Source of the DNA: Vanessa cardui
Taxonomy: Eukaryota; Arthropoda; Insecta; Lepidoptera; Nymphalidae
Length of the DNA stretch: 64,000 nucleotides
Assembly: GCF_905220365.1 (NCBI RefSeq)
Contig: NC_061127.1
Span: 5,394,001-5,458,000 of the forward strand
Direction: 5' to 3'
Shown: one piece after another, positions 10,509 to 23,190 of the stretch
Numbering within the stretch: position 1 is the stretch's first letter
Layout of the letters: each line of letters starts with the position of its first letter
Position numbers and translations under genes: made by a program
The notes under the pieces: generated by a model
Told to the model about the DNA's origin: nothing
What the model saw: the letters and a program-made list of their open reading frames with translations, nothing else
Database searches by the model: none

Positions 10509-12518
10509 TTTAAACTCCATGGAACACTCAAAGGAACCCTCGATGGGAATAGTGAACCTCCACTTCACCAACAGCAGATGAAGCAGTATACCTGGCGGTA
10601 ATATGGATTTACTATAACGTAAGTCTGCCGATCACTGGCTCTTGGACTATTACGTATTCTTAATAAATTTCGATTAATATCTTATTTAAAATTAAAAACC
10701 AAAATATACACGTGTAAGTGTTTCTCTCTCAATATTATTTCGATATAGCGATTACAAATGTTTAATATAAATGGTTGACTTTCTTTTGAATATTTTTAAA
10801 TGTGAAAATATTATTATAAAATAATCGTTATATTATACTCTCATCATAAATACAATATTTTCGCTTAATTTAATTTTTTGAATAACTTGAACCAATTGAG
10901 TTTATTAGTATATAATGTAATGTAATATAAGATTCATTAACGGTATATGAAAAAAATGGAATACCTAGGTATCCTAGTTGTATTAGAGAACTTCTGTAAC
11001 ATGTTCCTTAAATCTGTAAATCTAATTTGGAATGGCCGAACCTTTCCAAATTAGATTTGGACTTGATAATATAATCCTCGGTAGGTAGTTAAAATAATCA
11101 CTTCGAGTTGCTGAAGTGAGTAATTTCTTTTGATCTAATCGACTCAATATTTATTATCTTGTGACGTCAAAGATATTACTTGTCAACTTACCAACTTATA
11201 TCAGAGGTTACGTGTTTGTGGTCTCAAATTTAACCTGTGTAGGAAAACGATTCGTCTTAAACTGATTTATTAAGAGAAAAAATCGGTACAACTATTATGT
11301 ATATAATAATATTTTGTAAAATCAACCGAAAGCCTCTTTAATATTGCATTATTCATTATATTTATATATATATTAATATTCTACAATATCTTATTGATAG
11401 ATAGTTTCCGAGCCAAAAGAGAATTTTGAAACTTTGTTAACTTTGCTTTTTATATTTGGTAGATACGAATTTTTAAAGAATTAATTATATAAATTAACAC
11501 ACATAAACATTTTAAATATTTTTCTGATAACTATTTTTATATCGAAAAATATCCACGCCTTATGCAGACGTTTGCGAAGTATTATTTTTTTTTTTGCTCA
11601 ACGCTCTGTACAACTGTTTATAAGCAATTATTTTATATAAGAAAATCATGTTATGTCATGTCATACTTATTGTCTTGAAACATCTTCCATTCCATTAGTG
11701 CATACACCTAGTAAGATTGGAGGACTTTTCACCGATCAGGAAAAAGAAAATGTCAAACAACAAATCTAAGCTAATTAAGCAATAGTCAAAATCATACAAT
11801 TAAACCAAGATTCTTCAACATTAATGAAATTGACTTTAGATATCAAATGGAAAATATTCAAAAAGGGTGATTCTTACTACACAGACTTATAAAGGAGAAA
11901 TATATTGGTAAAATATTACAAAAACCTACACATATTTTTTTAATATCCATTACAGTTCAGTAAATGTTCTTATTTTTATGAATTTCTCTCAATGTTTTAA
12001 ATTATATTTCCAACTTGCATTATATAAAGATGAGTAGCATTGAAGATCGTGTGGCTTGGAATAACTATTACCAATTAATATTAGCATGTATAAAGTTATT
12101 TTAACTTTAACGATTGTGAATTTTACGTACCTAAAATTTTTACTCATAAGGCATTTGATACAATCCATCCATGAAATGAATACAATGTAAAAGTAATTAA
12201 ATTAATGGCATGCCTCATGTTTCAATTAACTGTATGTTTCTATTCACAAACGAAGTAACGGGTTTCGACGCTATTAACACTGAAAATAATTATCGGTATG
12301 CTGATGTTTTCCTATTTCTACAATTTCAATTTCTATATTTTGTTTATTTATATTAGCTATGATATACTTCACATGATAGTAAGCGTGAGTCACATCTCTT
12401 AACTAAATATTAAACTATTTATTTCCTCTCAACCGTTTAAGTGTTATTCGACCTTTTCGTTCTGGGGATGTCAAATTAATCACTTACTTTGTTCAAACTC
12501 TATATTTTTAATAATGAA

Positions 12519-12690
12519 TAATAAATGTAAAAGTAACTCTGTCTGTCCGTTTATTGCTCTTTCACGACCAAAGCGCTGAACCGAATTTGATGAAATTTGT
12601 TTTGAAGCAAACTTGAGCTCCAAGAAAGGACATAGGCTACTTTTTGCCTCACATAAAACAACCAATACTAAATAAAATAGCGAGGTTTTA
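12519..12690 (-). repeat. Family R repeat
   Basis: The reverse strand carries CTCCAAGAAAGG-complement blocks, the ACAAATTTCATCAAATTCGG core, CGGTTTGGTCGTGAAAGAGC-like sequence and an ACAGACAGAGTTACTTTTACA end. It is homologous to the copies at 2995 and 4201 in opposite orientation. Confidence 0.75.
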
Positions 12691-12804
12691 GAGTTAATAT
12701 CTTAATCGACATTTTAGAATTTTAGTCGTGTACATGAAAGAATGTAATGTATACGGATATTCGTAGGAATTAAACATGTAAAATGTACATTATGTATCTT
12801 TAAC

Positions 12805-12810
12805 TTTATT
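12805..12810 (-). terminator. Candidate polyadenylation signal of the minus-strand cuticle gene
   Basis: AATAAA on the minus strand (TTTATT on plus), about 100 bp beyond the stop codon at 12910-12912. Confidence 0.55.
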
Positions 12811-12909
12811 CAGTTAAGTTGCTGTATAAATAAATCGTTTTAACACAATTTTCGATTATCACAGTCCATGCTATATTGAGGTACTGGCGTTCAGATGTCC
12901 TGCATGAGC

Positions 12910-15900
12910 TCAGTAGTAGCTGCTGCGTCCATTGTAAGAACCTTCGTTTCTGAAATTATGAAATAAAAATAATTTGAGCTTATTTTTTATAAACTTGTTA
13001 ATTAATATAAGAATAAATAACATTCAATGCTTAAATATACACAAATATGAACTTAAACTAGTTACTCTATAAATCTTGACCGCGTGGAATGGTGACAAGA
13101 ATGCCAGCAGCATTTCTTCGTTGAATCGCAATTCCGATCGTCTGGGCAAAAACGAACCAGCCCTCCTGTCACCAGTGGAGGCAACAAAAACAATTCTAAT
13201 TATTTTTGTTCAAACTTGTTGAACAAAAATACATAGCTCACAAATGTCCCTAGCTGGGGAAATACCTGGCGGACGAGTAAATTGGCCGCATGACGATAAG
13301 TGGTCACTTTCGCTCATGGCACTGTCAGAAATATTAAATTTGGGTAACATCGTATTATACATTGCGCCAAAAACCTTATAAACTAAGGTGTTATGTCCCT
13401 TGTCTACTGGCTCTTTACCTCTTAAAAAGTTTTCATGGCATATTCCACCATCCTCTATAGTTTTTTGATAGCAATACAAATGTGCGGCAGATTAGCTTTA
13501 AATCAGGTCAGGTTTTGGTTGCCCCTCAAAGTCATAATTAATCGGAGATTGGCAATGTCAGCCCTTAGCTTATCTTTGAAATTTCTTACTTTTATTTGAT
13601 CTTTAAACGAAAATAAACTATATTATCTAGTGAAAGTCTTATAAATATATTGACTAACGATTCTTGTCGGCGTATGTGTACATATATTTTATACTATTAT
13701 AATGTTAACAGATCACTTTGTAACCTAATCTCATTAAGTTCATTGAAAAACCACTGATAACAATATAACTAACTGTATTTTAGTCCAACTGTTTGATCTA
13801 CATTCTTGATAAAAATATAGCATTCTATTTAAAACATTCTTTACACGAAGGCTCCTAACAATAGTAGATCGAAATATTGGGATACATAAAAATTGTATAG
13901 GCAATTTTCATTGTAAACTGAAATGAATGTAGATGTTAAGATTGCATCCATAAACTAAAATAGCTTCATAATACCCCTATTATATGTAAGCGGAAACGTT
14001 TTCGCTATGCAAATCTTATTTGTTAAGTCAAGGCGAAGATATTCCGAGAGAAGGTACACTACGCATCCGTGAATAGTATAACCTAACCTATGTTTTTGAT
14101 TTACCATTGACGTAAAAGCAGAAGCGCTACACTGGAGAAATTTTATAATGACTACCAACTCAATCTATCAACTTCTAAATAAAAAGCAATATTTCAGACT
14201 ATTTAATTCTCAATTAGGGCTTAAATCTTGGGAAGTATATTGGTCTTCAGTCCATTGTCTTTTGCCCAGATTATTAGTCTAACCCGACTTGACTGTAAGA
14301 CGTTTCTAGACCAGAGACTTTGATAATGTCGAAACTTCCCAAAATCTAATCTCTGCATGGCCAGAACTATAAAAAATGTATGTATTTTTGGATATTACAG
14401 TTTCATCAGATCATGGCTTACTCAGAAAGCTTTTTTGCGACATTTTTAATAGAGTCCAATATTATTCAACGTAATGCTTTTGTCCGATGGAAATTTCCCG
14501 AGAAAATGCTTTTGTTATTAGATTACTTTCCTGCCATTTTGTCATTTGACAGATTAATCAATTTGGACTAGACCTCTCACTGCTAGCAATTGTGTCGACG
14601 ATGCTCTGATCCGTTGCTAAGGAATCGGCGTAAAGAGTCATATGTAGTTTTCTTCTGTGATTATAACCGTAAAAGACCGATTCCACATTAACAATTTCCC
14701 CGTAGTCTAAAATATATTTTTGTTAATATCTACTAATTTAAATTGATATTGATTGAATCGAATATGAATGCTTATAGACCTACGTAAAATGAAAAATCCC
14801 TTTGATTTGTAAGAATAAGTATGTCAAGAGGTAAACTTACGAAGGATGCTGTCTGTTGTATTCAAGGGAACGAAGAATAGCTTCCGGAATTGGCGGAGGT
14901 GTGGGAAGATGCGAGCCCGTGGGGTGAAAGCCGTTTTCGTCAGCAGTGTAGGTGAGGGATATTTGTTGGCCATCAGGTGCGCGATAGGAGAAACCGCCTT
15001 CGGCGGTGACTGCAGGTCCTTCTGGACCGGCGGCGCGAGGAGATCCACTCTCGTGGGCTGATATCCCAGTTGGTGTGTCGTAACTAGAAAACATTAACAT
15101 TTAAATATAGACAGTGTTACATAAGTGTGGGCTATGAAGTGAAGTGATAATTGCATACCATTATATCATAATAGGACATTAGAGAAGCTTTTAAAAATAA
15201 AGTAAGAGTAAAATAAAAATATATACACACTCTTTGAATATTAACCATATCCTAGCATAATGAATACCATAATTACTAGGTATGTTATTTGACAAACATA
15301 CTAAAACATGTTGGCAGTTAGCATGTTGTTTATAACAAATATCATAACGACTAGCTCTACCCTTTCAAATAGATAACATTAAATGTTCTTTAACTTTAAA
15401 TAATAATTTATTATTGCAGATGTGGTAATTAGGCAAATACGAAACTGCATTTGCATGTTTATGTAGTACAAAAAAAAAGGTAAAATAATTTTCTTAAAAG
15501 AAAAGAAGATGCCTTTTGCCACCGGTGATATTTTTACAGTGCTTCAATATTTTTGTGAAACTTACAATTGTTATCAAAAATACTGTTAATGTAAATAAAT
15601 TTGGGCATAATCATTTCAATGTAATAAGGAAAAATACCATTAAAATAATAGAAACACAACAAAAGAGTTACATTAACTAACAATTTGCATGAGCGATATC
15701 ATTTCCATTCTGACATTTCAATTCTGATTGCATCAGAATAAACCACACCTTCATAAGGATAATATCTAATTCACAAGCTACACCATAAATAGTAATTTCT
15801 CAAATCACCTGAAGCGATAATTCCCATCGCCGTTGTTGACATTCTCAAAATGGAAAGGAGCGCCGCCTCCGTTACCACCGCTGTAACCTCCCTGAACCAA

Positions 15901-16244
15901 GTGATCCAGGCGAGCGCCGGACGCCATCACAGCCAAAGAAACTAAGACAATCTGGAATATTCAAAGAAAGAACATTGAAATTTCAAAATAGTACAATAAT
16001 TTGGGATCTAATGAATGAGTTCAGATCAAAATATGGCAAGAATAGAAGACTTGAAGAATGAAGTAAAAAATAAGTTATACAAGAGTCCTTTGCAGCCCCA
16101 TTGTAATATAATATATTGTTCCTGACTTATTTTAAAGCACAAAACAAAGTTTCACAATATATTCTTATTAAAGGTACTTATATGTAATCAAGATATGCTG
16201 ACACTGTAAAGCGTCAATGTTAAGTATCTTACCAGTTTATTCAT
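12910..16244 (-). CDS. RR-1 cuticle protein, compact paralogue (4 exons)
   Basis: Secreted chitin-binding cuticle protein. Exons on the minus strand: 16244-16233, 15951-15809, 15083-14841, 12949-12910; donors GTAAGA, GTGATT, GTAAGT; phases 0, 2, 2, identical to the plus-strand paralogue. The product is 145 aa. MNKLIVLVSLAVMASGA is a signal peptide, split by intron 1 after codon 4. A short GGYSGGNGGG linker precedes the RR-1 domain (about residues 43-125: NNGDGNYRFSYDT, PDGQQISLTYTADENGF, HLPTPPPIPEAIL). The tail is only about 13 residues (NEGSYNGRSSYY), without the glycine-rich arm of the other gene. The last intron is the longest (about 1.9 kb) and carries repeats, so exon 4 is easy to miss; it is supported by a TTTCAG acceptor, frame continuity and the shared EGSYNG motif. 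The genes are tail to tail, about 5.5 kb apart. Confidence 0.92.
13027..13200 (-). repeat. Dispersed repeat in intron 3 (CTATAAATCTTGACCGCGTGG type)
   Basis: TACACAAATATGAACTTAAACTAGTTACTCTATAAATCTTGACCGCGTGGAATGG followed by GACAAGAATGCCAGCAGCATT recurs at 40645-40737 and 56190-56286. On the minus strand the end reads as a short frame, ILVTIPRGQDL then stop, resembling a LINE ORF C-terminus. The strand is assigned on that basis only. Confidence 0.55.
13268..13420 (-). mobile_element. Family G repeat, truncated, in intron 3 of the minus-strand cuticle gene
   Basis: The plus strand reads GGCGGACGAGTAAATTGGCC, GATAAGTGGTCAC and GGTGTTATGTCCCTTGTC, the reverse complement of the family G 3' half. 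It is diverged and lacks the head. Confidence 0.65.
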
Positions 16245-16302
16245 ATTGTTTATTATTTTTCGTATCGATAGTCGATCACACTTTGAACTCTGGCGTCGGA
16301 AT

Positions 16303-16372
16303 ACTGTCTACAGGGATGTTCACGTTTTATATCTGAGTAAAATGCCCTTTCGGCAGGTTGCCTCACCTTGTG
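16303..16372 (-). promoter_or_regulatory. Core promoter of the minus-strand cuticle gene
   Basis: Read on the minus strand: CACAAGGTGAGGCAACC (16372-16356), then TGCCGAAAGGGCA, a TATA box TATAAAA (16331-16325) followed by CGTG, and ACAGTATTC around 16307-16299 with the likely start at 16305. The 17-mer is identical to that at 2388-2404 and the TATAAAACGTG context is also identical. The 5' UTR is about 60 bp before the ATG at 16244. Confidence 0.75.
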
Positions 16373-16399
16373 TGCATTGTTGAACTGCTTTGGAATGCA

Positions 16400-18420
16400 A
16401 TGGTCCAATTTATAAACTGTAACTTGTATCATAACATAAGCGGTAGAGCTTTTTTCTGACTTAACTTTTTATTCTATGGCAAGCTCATACAGCTTAACTT
16501 GTCAATGCGTTCGGTTGAAATTTTCTGAATAAAGTTAAATACCAGTTCCAAATAGAGTTGACAATCTGCACGAACTTTTAGCACTACTTCACGACACCAG
16601 ATAAATTAGTAGATATATTTCACTTTTTACACTTGAACTGCATACGCGTATCATACATTTTTAGTAGAAGTATTCTCACTTTTATATTATATATTTTATT
16701 CTCAGTGCTACTGTTAAAAGTTAAGGAATTACCTAATTCATTAAATAAATAAAACTCGGGTCGTATCGCTTGATAGGATAATATGTATGAGGGTGAAATC
16801 TGTGTTAACGCATTCTCTTTTCCTGTTCTAATATCTCGTCTGCAATTCTTTCGACTTGGGCCTCCGTAACCGAAATTTGAATACCTCCTGTTCCAATTTA
16901 GACGTGTACTATATATGCTACTCAACAACCTTATAAGCCAATATATATTATCCTTAAACCTATTTAATAAATGCGTTGTCTGTTCAAGATGTTTATGTAT
17001 CCCCAAAAACGTATATGACCAAATCAATTCTCTAACAGACCTATCTTTTATTATTTGATTAACATTATGTAAGATGTATAGATAATGAATATTGGGTTCA
17101 TCCTATATTAATCCAACTTATCAAAAAAAATATTTATTACAAAAATTTTCTGTACAGCCATTCTGGATTCATAAACTTAAGTCATAAACAATATGTGTAC
17201 ATCAAAATTGTTATTACAACTACAAATCAAAATTATCTCTATAATCCTAAGCTAATAAATTGTACTTTCTTATAAATCAGATTCTTTCCACAGATATATT
17301 ATTTGAAAGTGTTTAACGAACTTCATCCAAATTATATATCAAAGATAAAGTTTGTTTTATAAAAAAAAGGTTTAATTTCATAGTAAAAGTTGTGCGTTGA
17401 AAGTCAGCCAGTCAGACCGATAAAGAAGCTTTGAAAGTACTTTCGCATTTAATTATTACCTACAAAAAATAAATCACTATACTATGCCTCTATAATATGA
17501 TGATTTATTGAAATTTGTACCCAAAAACTATTCAGTTTTATGAAATCCATGAAAAAAAAGCTGTATCTAAATGTTATATGAATTTTAAATTACTGAAGCT
17601 TATATTTGCGCGTGCAGTAATTGGTCGCCAAGGAAAAATATATTTCCTGTATTATTTCAATTAGGGAAGTTTTAAACTGTTCTTGAGCAATTAAAGTAAT
17701 TTTAACTACCAATATTCATTACATTAATGTGCTCGCTTAAATTTGCTAGCTCTTCTAAAATTTTCCAGATGCATGTCAGAAAGCAGTAGAAATCCAATTA
17801 AAATGAAACTATCGTATTATGTTTAAATTGTTTCATGGGCGTGCGTCACAAGGCAGCAAAAAGCCAATTTTGACCAGGTGTCGAATTATTATTTTCTTCG
17901 AAAAAATCATGTTTACAGCCTCTCTGTGACTGATCATTAGGATGTCGACCAAAGGAATGATATAGCGCGTCTTCACCTTTGCCAATTAGGAAGGCATGTA
18001 TTATTTGTTTTCGCAAATACTCATCCCAAAATGGTGAGTAGTCATTCCATCCTCAATATTCTGAAGAACATATCTGAAACACCAACCAAACTGTCAAGTA
18101 ACTCAAACTATTAAGAAATGAATCTGAAAATATTTTAACATAAATCAGAGACTCATTCCATTTATACTGAATTGAAAATCGGAATATATAATTATGATAT
18201 AACGATACGCAAATGTTAAAATTTTAAAGTTAAAGTTGGTTTAGAAATGGCTCTTGTAGCGTTTACATAGGTATTGCTCGCATTGGGTAAGATTAACCAT
18301 ATACCCAACGTTCTATTAAAACATTAATTACAAACTGTAGTCATAGTCATTTTCTGGGGACATTTTGTATAGTTCGTTGGGTAACAAGTTTTGTTTATTT
18401 CCGCTACCTCTTGTATTTTA
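16400..18420. other. AT-rich intergenic DNA upstream of the minus-strand cuticle gene
   Basis: Only low-complexity AT-rich sequence and short frames without codon-like composition. It is the natural place for enhancers of the minus-strand cuticle gene, but no specific motif can be defended. Confidence 0.5.
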
Positions 18421-18434
18421 ATTTATTTTTATAG

Positions 18435-18501
18435 GGAGCATGAGATGCCCCGCCGAGCTCAGCTCGCCACGCCTCCAGTACAAGGTGAGGAGACGATGTA
18501 A
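18435..18501 (+). other. GC-rich candidate exon
   Basis: A GC-rich island in AT-rich DNA begins right after a TTATTTTTATAG acceptor-like sequence. The first 50 bp (18435-18484) would end at CAAG|GTGAGG, a consensus donor; alternatively a frame from 18436 reads EHEMPRRAQLATPPVQGEET and stops at 18499-18501. Two of three frames are open across the short exon. I do not recognise the peptide. It could be an internal or last exon of a gene with large introns, or coincidence. Confidence 0.3.
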
Positions 18502-18699
18502 ACTATTAAACGGAATGTTATCTTCATTCACTACTAAACACAATAGATACAAAGTTCCACTTCGCATCTCAATTTATACGTACATTTGCGGAGATGCAAA
18601 TTATACTTTTCAAATGTCGTCTGTCTGTGTACCTACTACGCTTAAACCATTTCAACAAAAACAGCAGTAACTTGATGTATTACATAAAATATGATATGA

Positions 18700-20210
18700 G
18701 TTGTTTAAACCAAGAAATTGATAGGCAATTTTTCAATTAGTCGAAAGCGATTTTATATAAGTTTATAAAAAAATGTTTGTTTTACTTCAAATCAATAATA
18801 GGCACATCTAGACTTATAGGTCAAGGATTATTAAGAAAAATAAATTGAAAGACAAATACCGCAGAAAATTTGTTATAAAATAATCGTTTGTTATGAGTTA
18901 TGGCTTTTGACTTATGACTATGAACTAATAAAAGACATTAAACTCATTTGAAATATTCCCAGCACTAACTGCGGTAGATACATTATAAAATTAGCTTCAA
19001 ACATTTCATCAGGTTTCACAGCTTTATTATTACTGACCTGTATGATGTTTATTTACTCATTAATTAATAATGATTTATAAATGAGGAACTCACGACACAT
19101 TACATAATTGAAACACGTGCGAGGAACAAATTTATAACGTCACTGGCAATAAATCATAATTGTTATCTGTAACTATTGACATTTAATAACCCACATTAAA
19201 ACTAGGTTACATTTACACTTCGTTAAAACCATGGCTTTGAGAATTAAAACATGACATATTGTTATGGAATCTATTTTAAAGTCAGTTGTACTAAAAAACG
19301 TTAGCTGCAGCCTGTGTCGCTAAAATGTTCCATTGCTGTCTTGTCTCTAGAAGAGAAGGAACTATTGTTAATTCCACCAAGCGAATGCAGGTTTAAGGAT
19401 TCACACATGAAAGTTCTTTGTATTATACTATGTAATAATATACATACATATATTTAAACTGAATTTTAATCGTTATTATGACACAGGTTCACGGGTTACC
19501 TAGAGATGTAACTTTATATTGCAGCTGTAGATAGGAATACCTATTAACTATTCCTGAAATCTGATACTGTTAAAATATTATTATAAAGGGAAAAAATTAT
19601 AATATTTTCTACTTTGTGTGTATTCTCTAGTGAGTAGCTGCGTGCACTTAAGTTAGCTTATTTATTTGCAATAAAATTAGCTATTCCACAATTTTCTTAA
19701 AATGCCTTCGAGCGAGCAATAAATTGCAAACTATGTTCCCATTAATTTTCCTTCGCTTGGAAGCTTTCTTGACTATTGTGTGTCCAATTTATGTAACTTT
19801 GTATTTTCATGACTGGTTGCAATAAAACGTTAATAATAATACAATCGGTTTGTTTACATTTTAGTGCTTTATTTTATTACACACATATTCTATAATAAAA
19901 TGACAGGTAATTGAAATACAATATTTCACTTAGATGTGTTTATTTAAATTATTACTTTTATTTAAAAGTAAACTAAAATTCATCACCATACATAGAACCA
20001 TAAAAGCAAAGACTTCCTTTCCTGGCGATATTTGCTTAAAAGCCATTCTCAACAGGGGATAGTCAACTACGCGTAAATTATATACACGCTGCACCAACTG
20101 TAACCTCTCATAATGGACGATTTAATTAATGTTTATCCATCAGAATTATTGCAAAGATAAAAATTTCGTATAAAAAATCTTTGGAGAAATTAATTATTGA
20201 AAATTATCAG
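18700..20210. other. AT-rich DNA, nothing recognised
   Basis: No coding signal, repeat family or structured RNA was recognised here. Confidence 0.5.
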
Positions 20211-20214
20211 TAGA

Positions 20215-20275
20215 ATCAAAAGCCCAAAGCCTTAGTTCCAAGTTAGCCACTACACCATCGGGCCAATTACAACTC
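20215..20275 (-). repeat. tRNA-like SINE head fragment
   Basis: The minus strand reads TTGGCCCGATGGTGTAGTGG then CTAACTTGGAACTAAGGC, which has the form of an RNA polymerase III A box as found in tRNA-derived SINE heads. No clean B box or cloverleaf follows, so it is not a tRNA gene. Its sequence differs from the family T head. Confidence 0.45.
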
Positions 20276-20980
20276 TGTCATACCAATTCTGATTATTGTA
20301 AATGCAAATAAAAGGGAATAATCAAAGACACTATTAACTTAATAGTTTCACATCATTAATCTAAACAAATGAAGTAATAAATACTTAATATGATATTCAA
20401 GAGTGCAGCAACATTATACATTGTAACTAATCTTTAAAGGACGGAATGACACTTCATGGGAACTGGCATTTTGGTAAATGACAAAACGATACAGAACAAG
20501 AGACCACCAGGCATACGGCCGTATTTATTAAGTCTACACAAGTATATACAGGTACTACACAATCCGTGTTATGTTTCAAGCTATAAGAAACAAAAGAATT
20601 TATGATGAAGATGGGATTTTTTACTCTTTAGACTGAGCGTCGTGCCTTTGTTTAACTTAATTATGAGATTTTTATCTATCTTTAATTCAATCACAAATAT
20701 TGCGTAGTAATATATTTCACAATAGCAATTGTTTTCTTATATATGTATTACAAGTATAACAACGTCATATAGGATTATTAGTGTTTATTTTTATGTTTTA
20801 TTCGGTATTTGTGTAAACGGTTATGATATCTCGATTCTATATCTAGATACATTGGGAATGCCGAGATTTGAATTGGCTGCATGATTTGCGTTTTTGTAAA
20901 ACATCTCACATTTGATGGTAATATAAAAATCGGTAACAACCTTCATGTGTATATGTGGTATTCTAACTTAAATATTAAAT
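20276..20980. other. AT-rich DNA, nothing recognised
   Basis: No coding signal or repeat family recognised. Confidence 0.5.
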
Positions 20981-20982
20981 TT

Positions 20983-21165
20983 TTTATATTAATTTAAATA
21001 ATTGTATTAACTAACATGACTTCGTATTTTTTAAATGTTGAAAAGAGTAACTACTGAGTTTCTTACCGGTTCTTCTCGGTAGAATCTACTTTCCGAATTG
21101 TTAATTGACGATTCAAAAGTGCTTGTAAAAGCCCACTTGAATAAAGTTTATTTTGATTTTAATTT
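20983..21165 (+). mobile_element. Family C (CR1-type LINE) 3' end, 5'-truncated
   Basis: Contains TATTAATTTAAATAATTGTATT, AGAGTAACTACTGAGTTTCTTACCGGTTCTTCTCGGTAGAATCTACTTTCCGAA (partial string), GACGATTCAAAAGTGCTTGTAAAAGCC and a terminal AATAAAGTTTATTTTGATTTT. It matches the inverted copy at 31384 over its full length apart from small gaps, and only non-coding 3' sequence is retained. Confidence 0.75.
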
Positions 21166-21169
21166 TTGA

Positions 21170-22555
21170 TTAACAAAAGTATCAAACATCTGTGACAAGA
21201 AAGAGAGAGATTCGATTTATTCAGTGATATGATAAGAGGCCACGCATACGTATATGTTACATGCAAAGACCGAAATCTATGAGTATAAAAATATGTAACA
21301 ACGCTTTGTGGGCGAATAGCTTGTTGGAATACAGTTATATTTTATATATAAATGTTAGTGATGATAAAATCAATCATACCATAAACAAAATTAAAAAGTT
21401 TGTAATTTTAGCTTAAATTTGATGATTCGAATTTTATAAATTTGAAAATGGAAATATTGGCTGTATTCCATTCATAAATTAATTATGGGTTATGCGTTTG
21501 CGGAAGATATTGTTCATTCGTAAACGATCACATTTTATTAAGAAAATATAGTATTTGCACAGCATAAATATGCCATGAATGTTGATTTCTCTAAATTCTA
21601 AAATATAATCGCGTTTGGCACGGGGAACGCATAAATTTTATTACGAATTCAACTCTCGATTGACTCCGTAAGTATTTACGGCTCGCTAGAGGTAAACGAT
21701 TCTTCGCTAATGGTTTTTTGAACCTTTGGGGGACAATGTAACCATAACTTAATCATTGTTTTTATTGTATTATATTTTTTACTATTCATATTTTCACCAC
21801 GCTATTAAAGCAAGCCTAACTAGTCGTGAAGTCGTGTGTAGGTTTCAAGAAAAGAAATTAACAAAAAAAGTTACAATATAATTATAAATACTACTTTTAA
21901 TAGTTGCTTGTAGGAGGCATTAATTGCCTTTAAATGTTATTTGTAAGATCACGATGGACACATTCTCTGCTAGTGATATTTAAAATGAATGATAGTCATT
22001 TTTATGATTATAAATTTTTATTAAATTATTATATATATTTACTCAAAACAAAACTGTTCACCTAATACTGTTAATTGAACTTTAAGACATTCTGATAAGT
22101 TTCTAAAGTCTAAAAATTATTTACGTGACGTTATAAAAATATATATTAAAATCCCGAATTTCTATATCGTATTGATTGTTTGGAATTCAATTTGAACTTT
22201 CTTGTGATACTAAAAAACTACGAAATAATAATAATAATATTGTTAATACGATTGCCATTGCTTCGTTTCTTAAATGTTAGTGATTCAATACCTAAAGTAT
22301 TTATTTGATAAATAGACATTTGCACCTTTCTTTGGTACTAATCTCACCCTGTAATTAAATCGGTCTCAGTCAGTCTCACTTATATAATTACATAGGCATA
22401 ACATTACATTACTGTGCCATTTCAAGTGACATAGAAAAATTTAAATAGTAACCTAGAAAGTAAATTTATTGTTACTTACAAAATGAGTCGTTGTTACTTG
22501 ATAAAATATAAATAAAAAAACTATATATATATACATCACTACATACGTATTATAC
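21170..22555. other. AT-rich DNA, nothing recognised
   Basis: Short microsatellite-like AAT runs (about 22226-22240) are present; no genes or clear repeats. Confidence 0.5.
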
Positions 22556-22559
22556 AACA

Positions 22560-22670
22560 AAATGCCCCGGCGGGACTATCGGTTGTACTGTATGTTCGTG
22601 ATAAACTCCAAACTATTGAACGATTTTGTTACGGTACGATGGTTTTTGTGTAAATTAGTTTAAGCAGAAC
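22560..22670 (+). repeat. Dispersed repeat fragment (AAACTCCAAACTATTGAACGATTTT type)
   Basis: GATAAACTCCAAACTATTGAACGATTTTG followed by ACGGTACGATGGTTTTTG resembles the block TTTCTCAACGGATTTTGATGCGGTTTTT at about 49928-49958. I know this block as part of widespread lepidopteran repeats. Confidence 0.4.
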
Positions 22671-23102
22671 GAAAATTGTTAACCATGTCGGAAAAAATAA
22701 ATAAAAGTTAAAAATATTTATAAAAAAACTTACGGGCCGCTAATTCAATATGCGACACAAAGATACATCAATTATCTACAGTTTTACTAGAATTTCGAAC
22801 TATTATAAAGTAATATCCATTGATAACAAAATTATGGGTATTATAAGTACCCCATCTGATATTCAATTCACCGTTGAGTTTTCAATTTAAATATTATTAA
22901 CGTATAAAGTTGATGACGTTATTTCGACACTCCACTTCATGATGATAAACGATGTCTGTGTAAATAAAGGTGAAAAATCTTTGATAATTCCAGGTTAATA
23001 TAAGTAACAAGTAGGTTTTAATTAATATTTTACTATAATAGAGAAAAATAACTAATTCTATAATAATGACACAGGCTCTTCTACCAAACCGATGAATACA
23101 AT

Positions 23103-23190
23103 ATTTTTTGTAACACACGTAGATTTTCCTTCACCGTTAAACACGAAATAGATTATAAACACAAATTAATCACATGAATACTGAGGAAAA
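23103..23190 (-). repeat. Family T SINE fragment, decayed
   Basis: GATTTTCCTTCACCGTTAAACACGAAATAG then ATTATAAACACAAATTAATCACATGAAT is the reverse complement of the family T centre (TTCATGTGCTTAATTTGTGTTTATAAT...CGGTGAAGGAAAA). Confidence 0.6.

Larger units (their letters stand above)
7713..12800. other. Intergenic DNA between the two convergent cuticle genes
   Basis: No gene is seen between the 3' ends of the two cuticle genes. The stretch holds the repeat copies listed separately (8040-8450, 8620-9057, 9642-9870, 10464-10508, 12519-12690). The rest is AT-rich, without paired splice signals or codon-like composition. Confidence 0.6.

Noticed and set aside
14824..15061. Alternative frames over exon 3 of the minus-strand cuticle gene, on both strands
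   Set aside because: Shadows of the RR-1 exon; only one frame gives the conserved cuticle domain and joins both neighbours.
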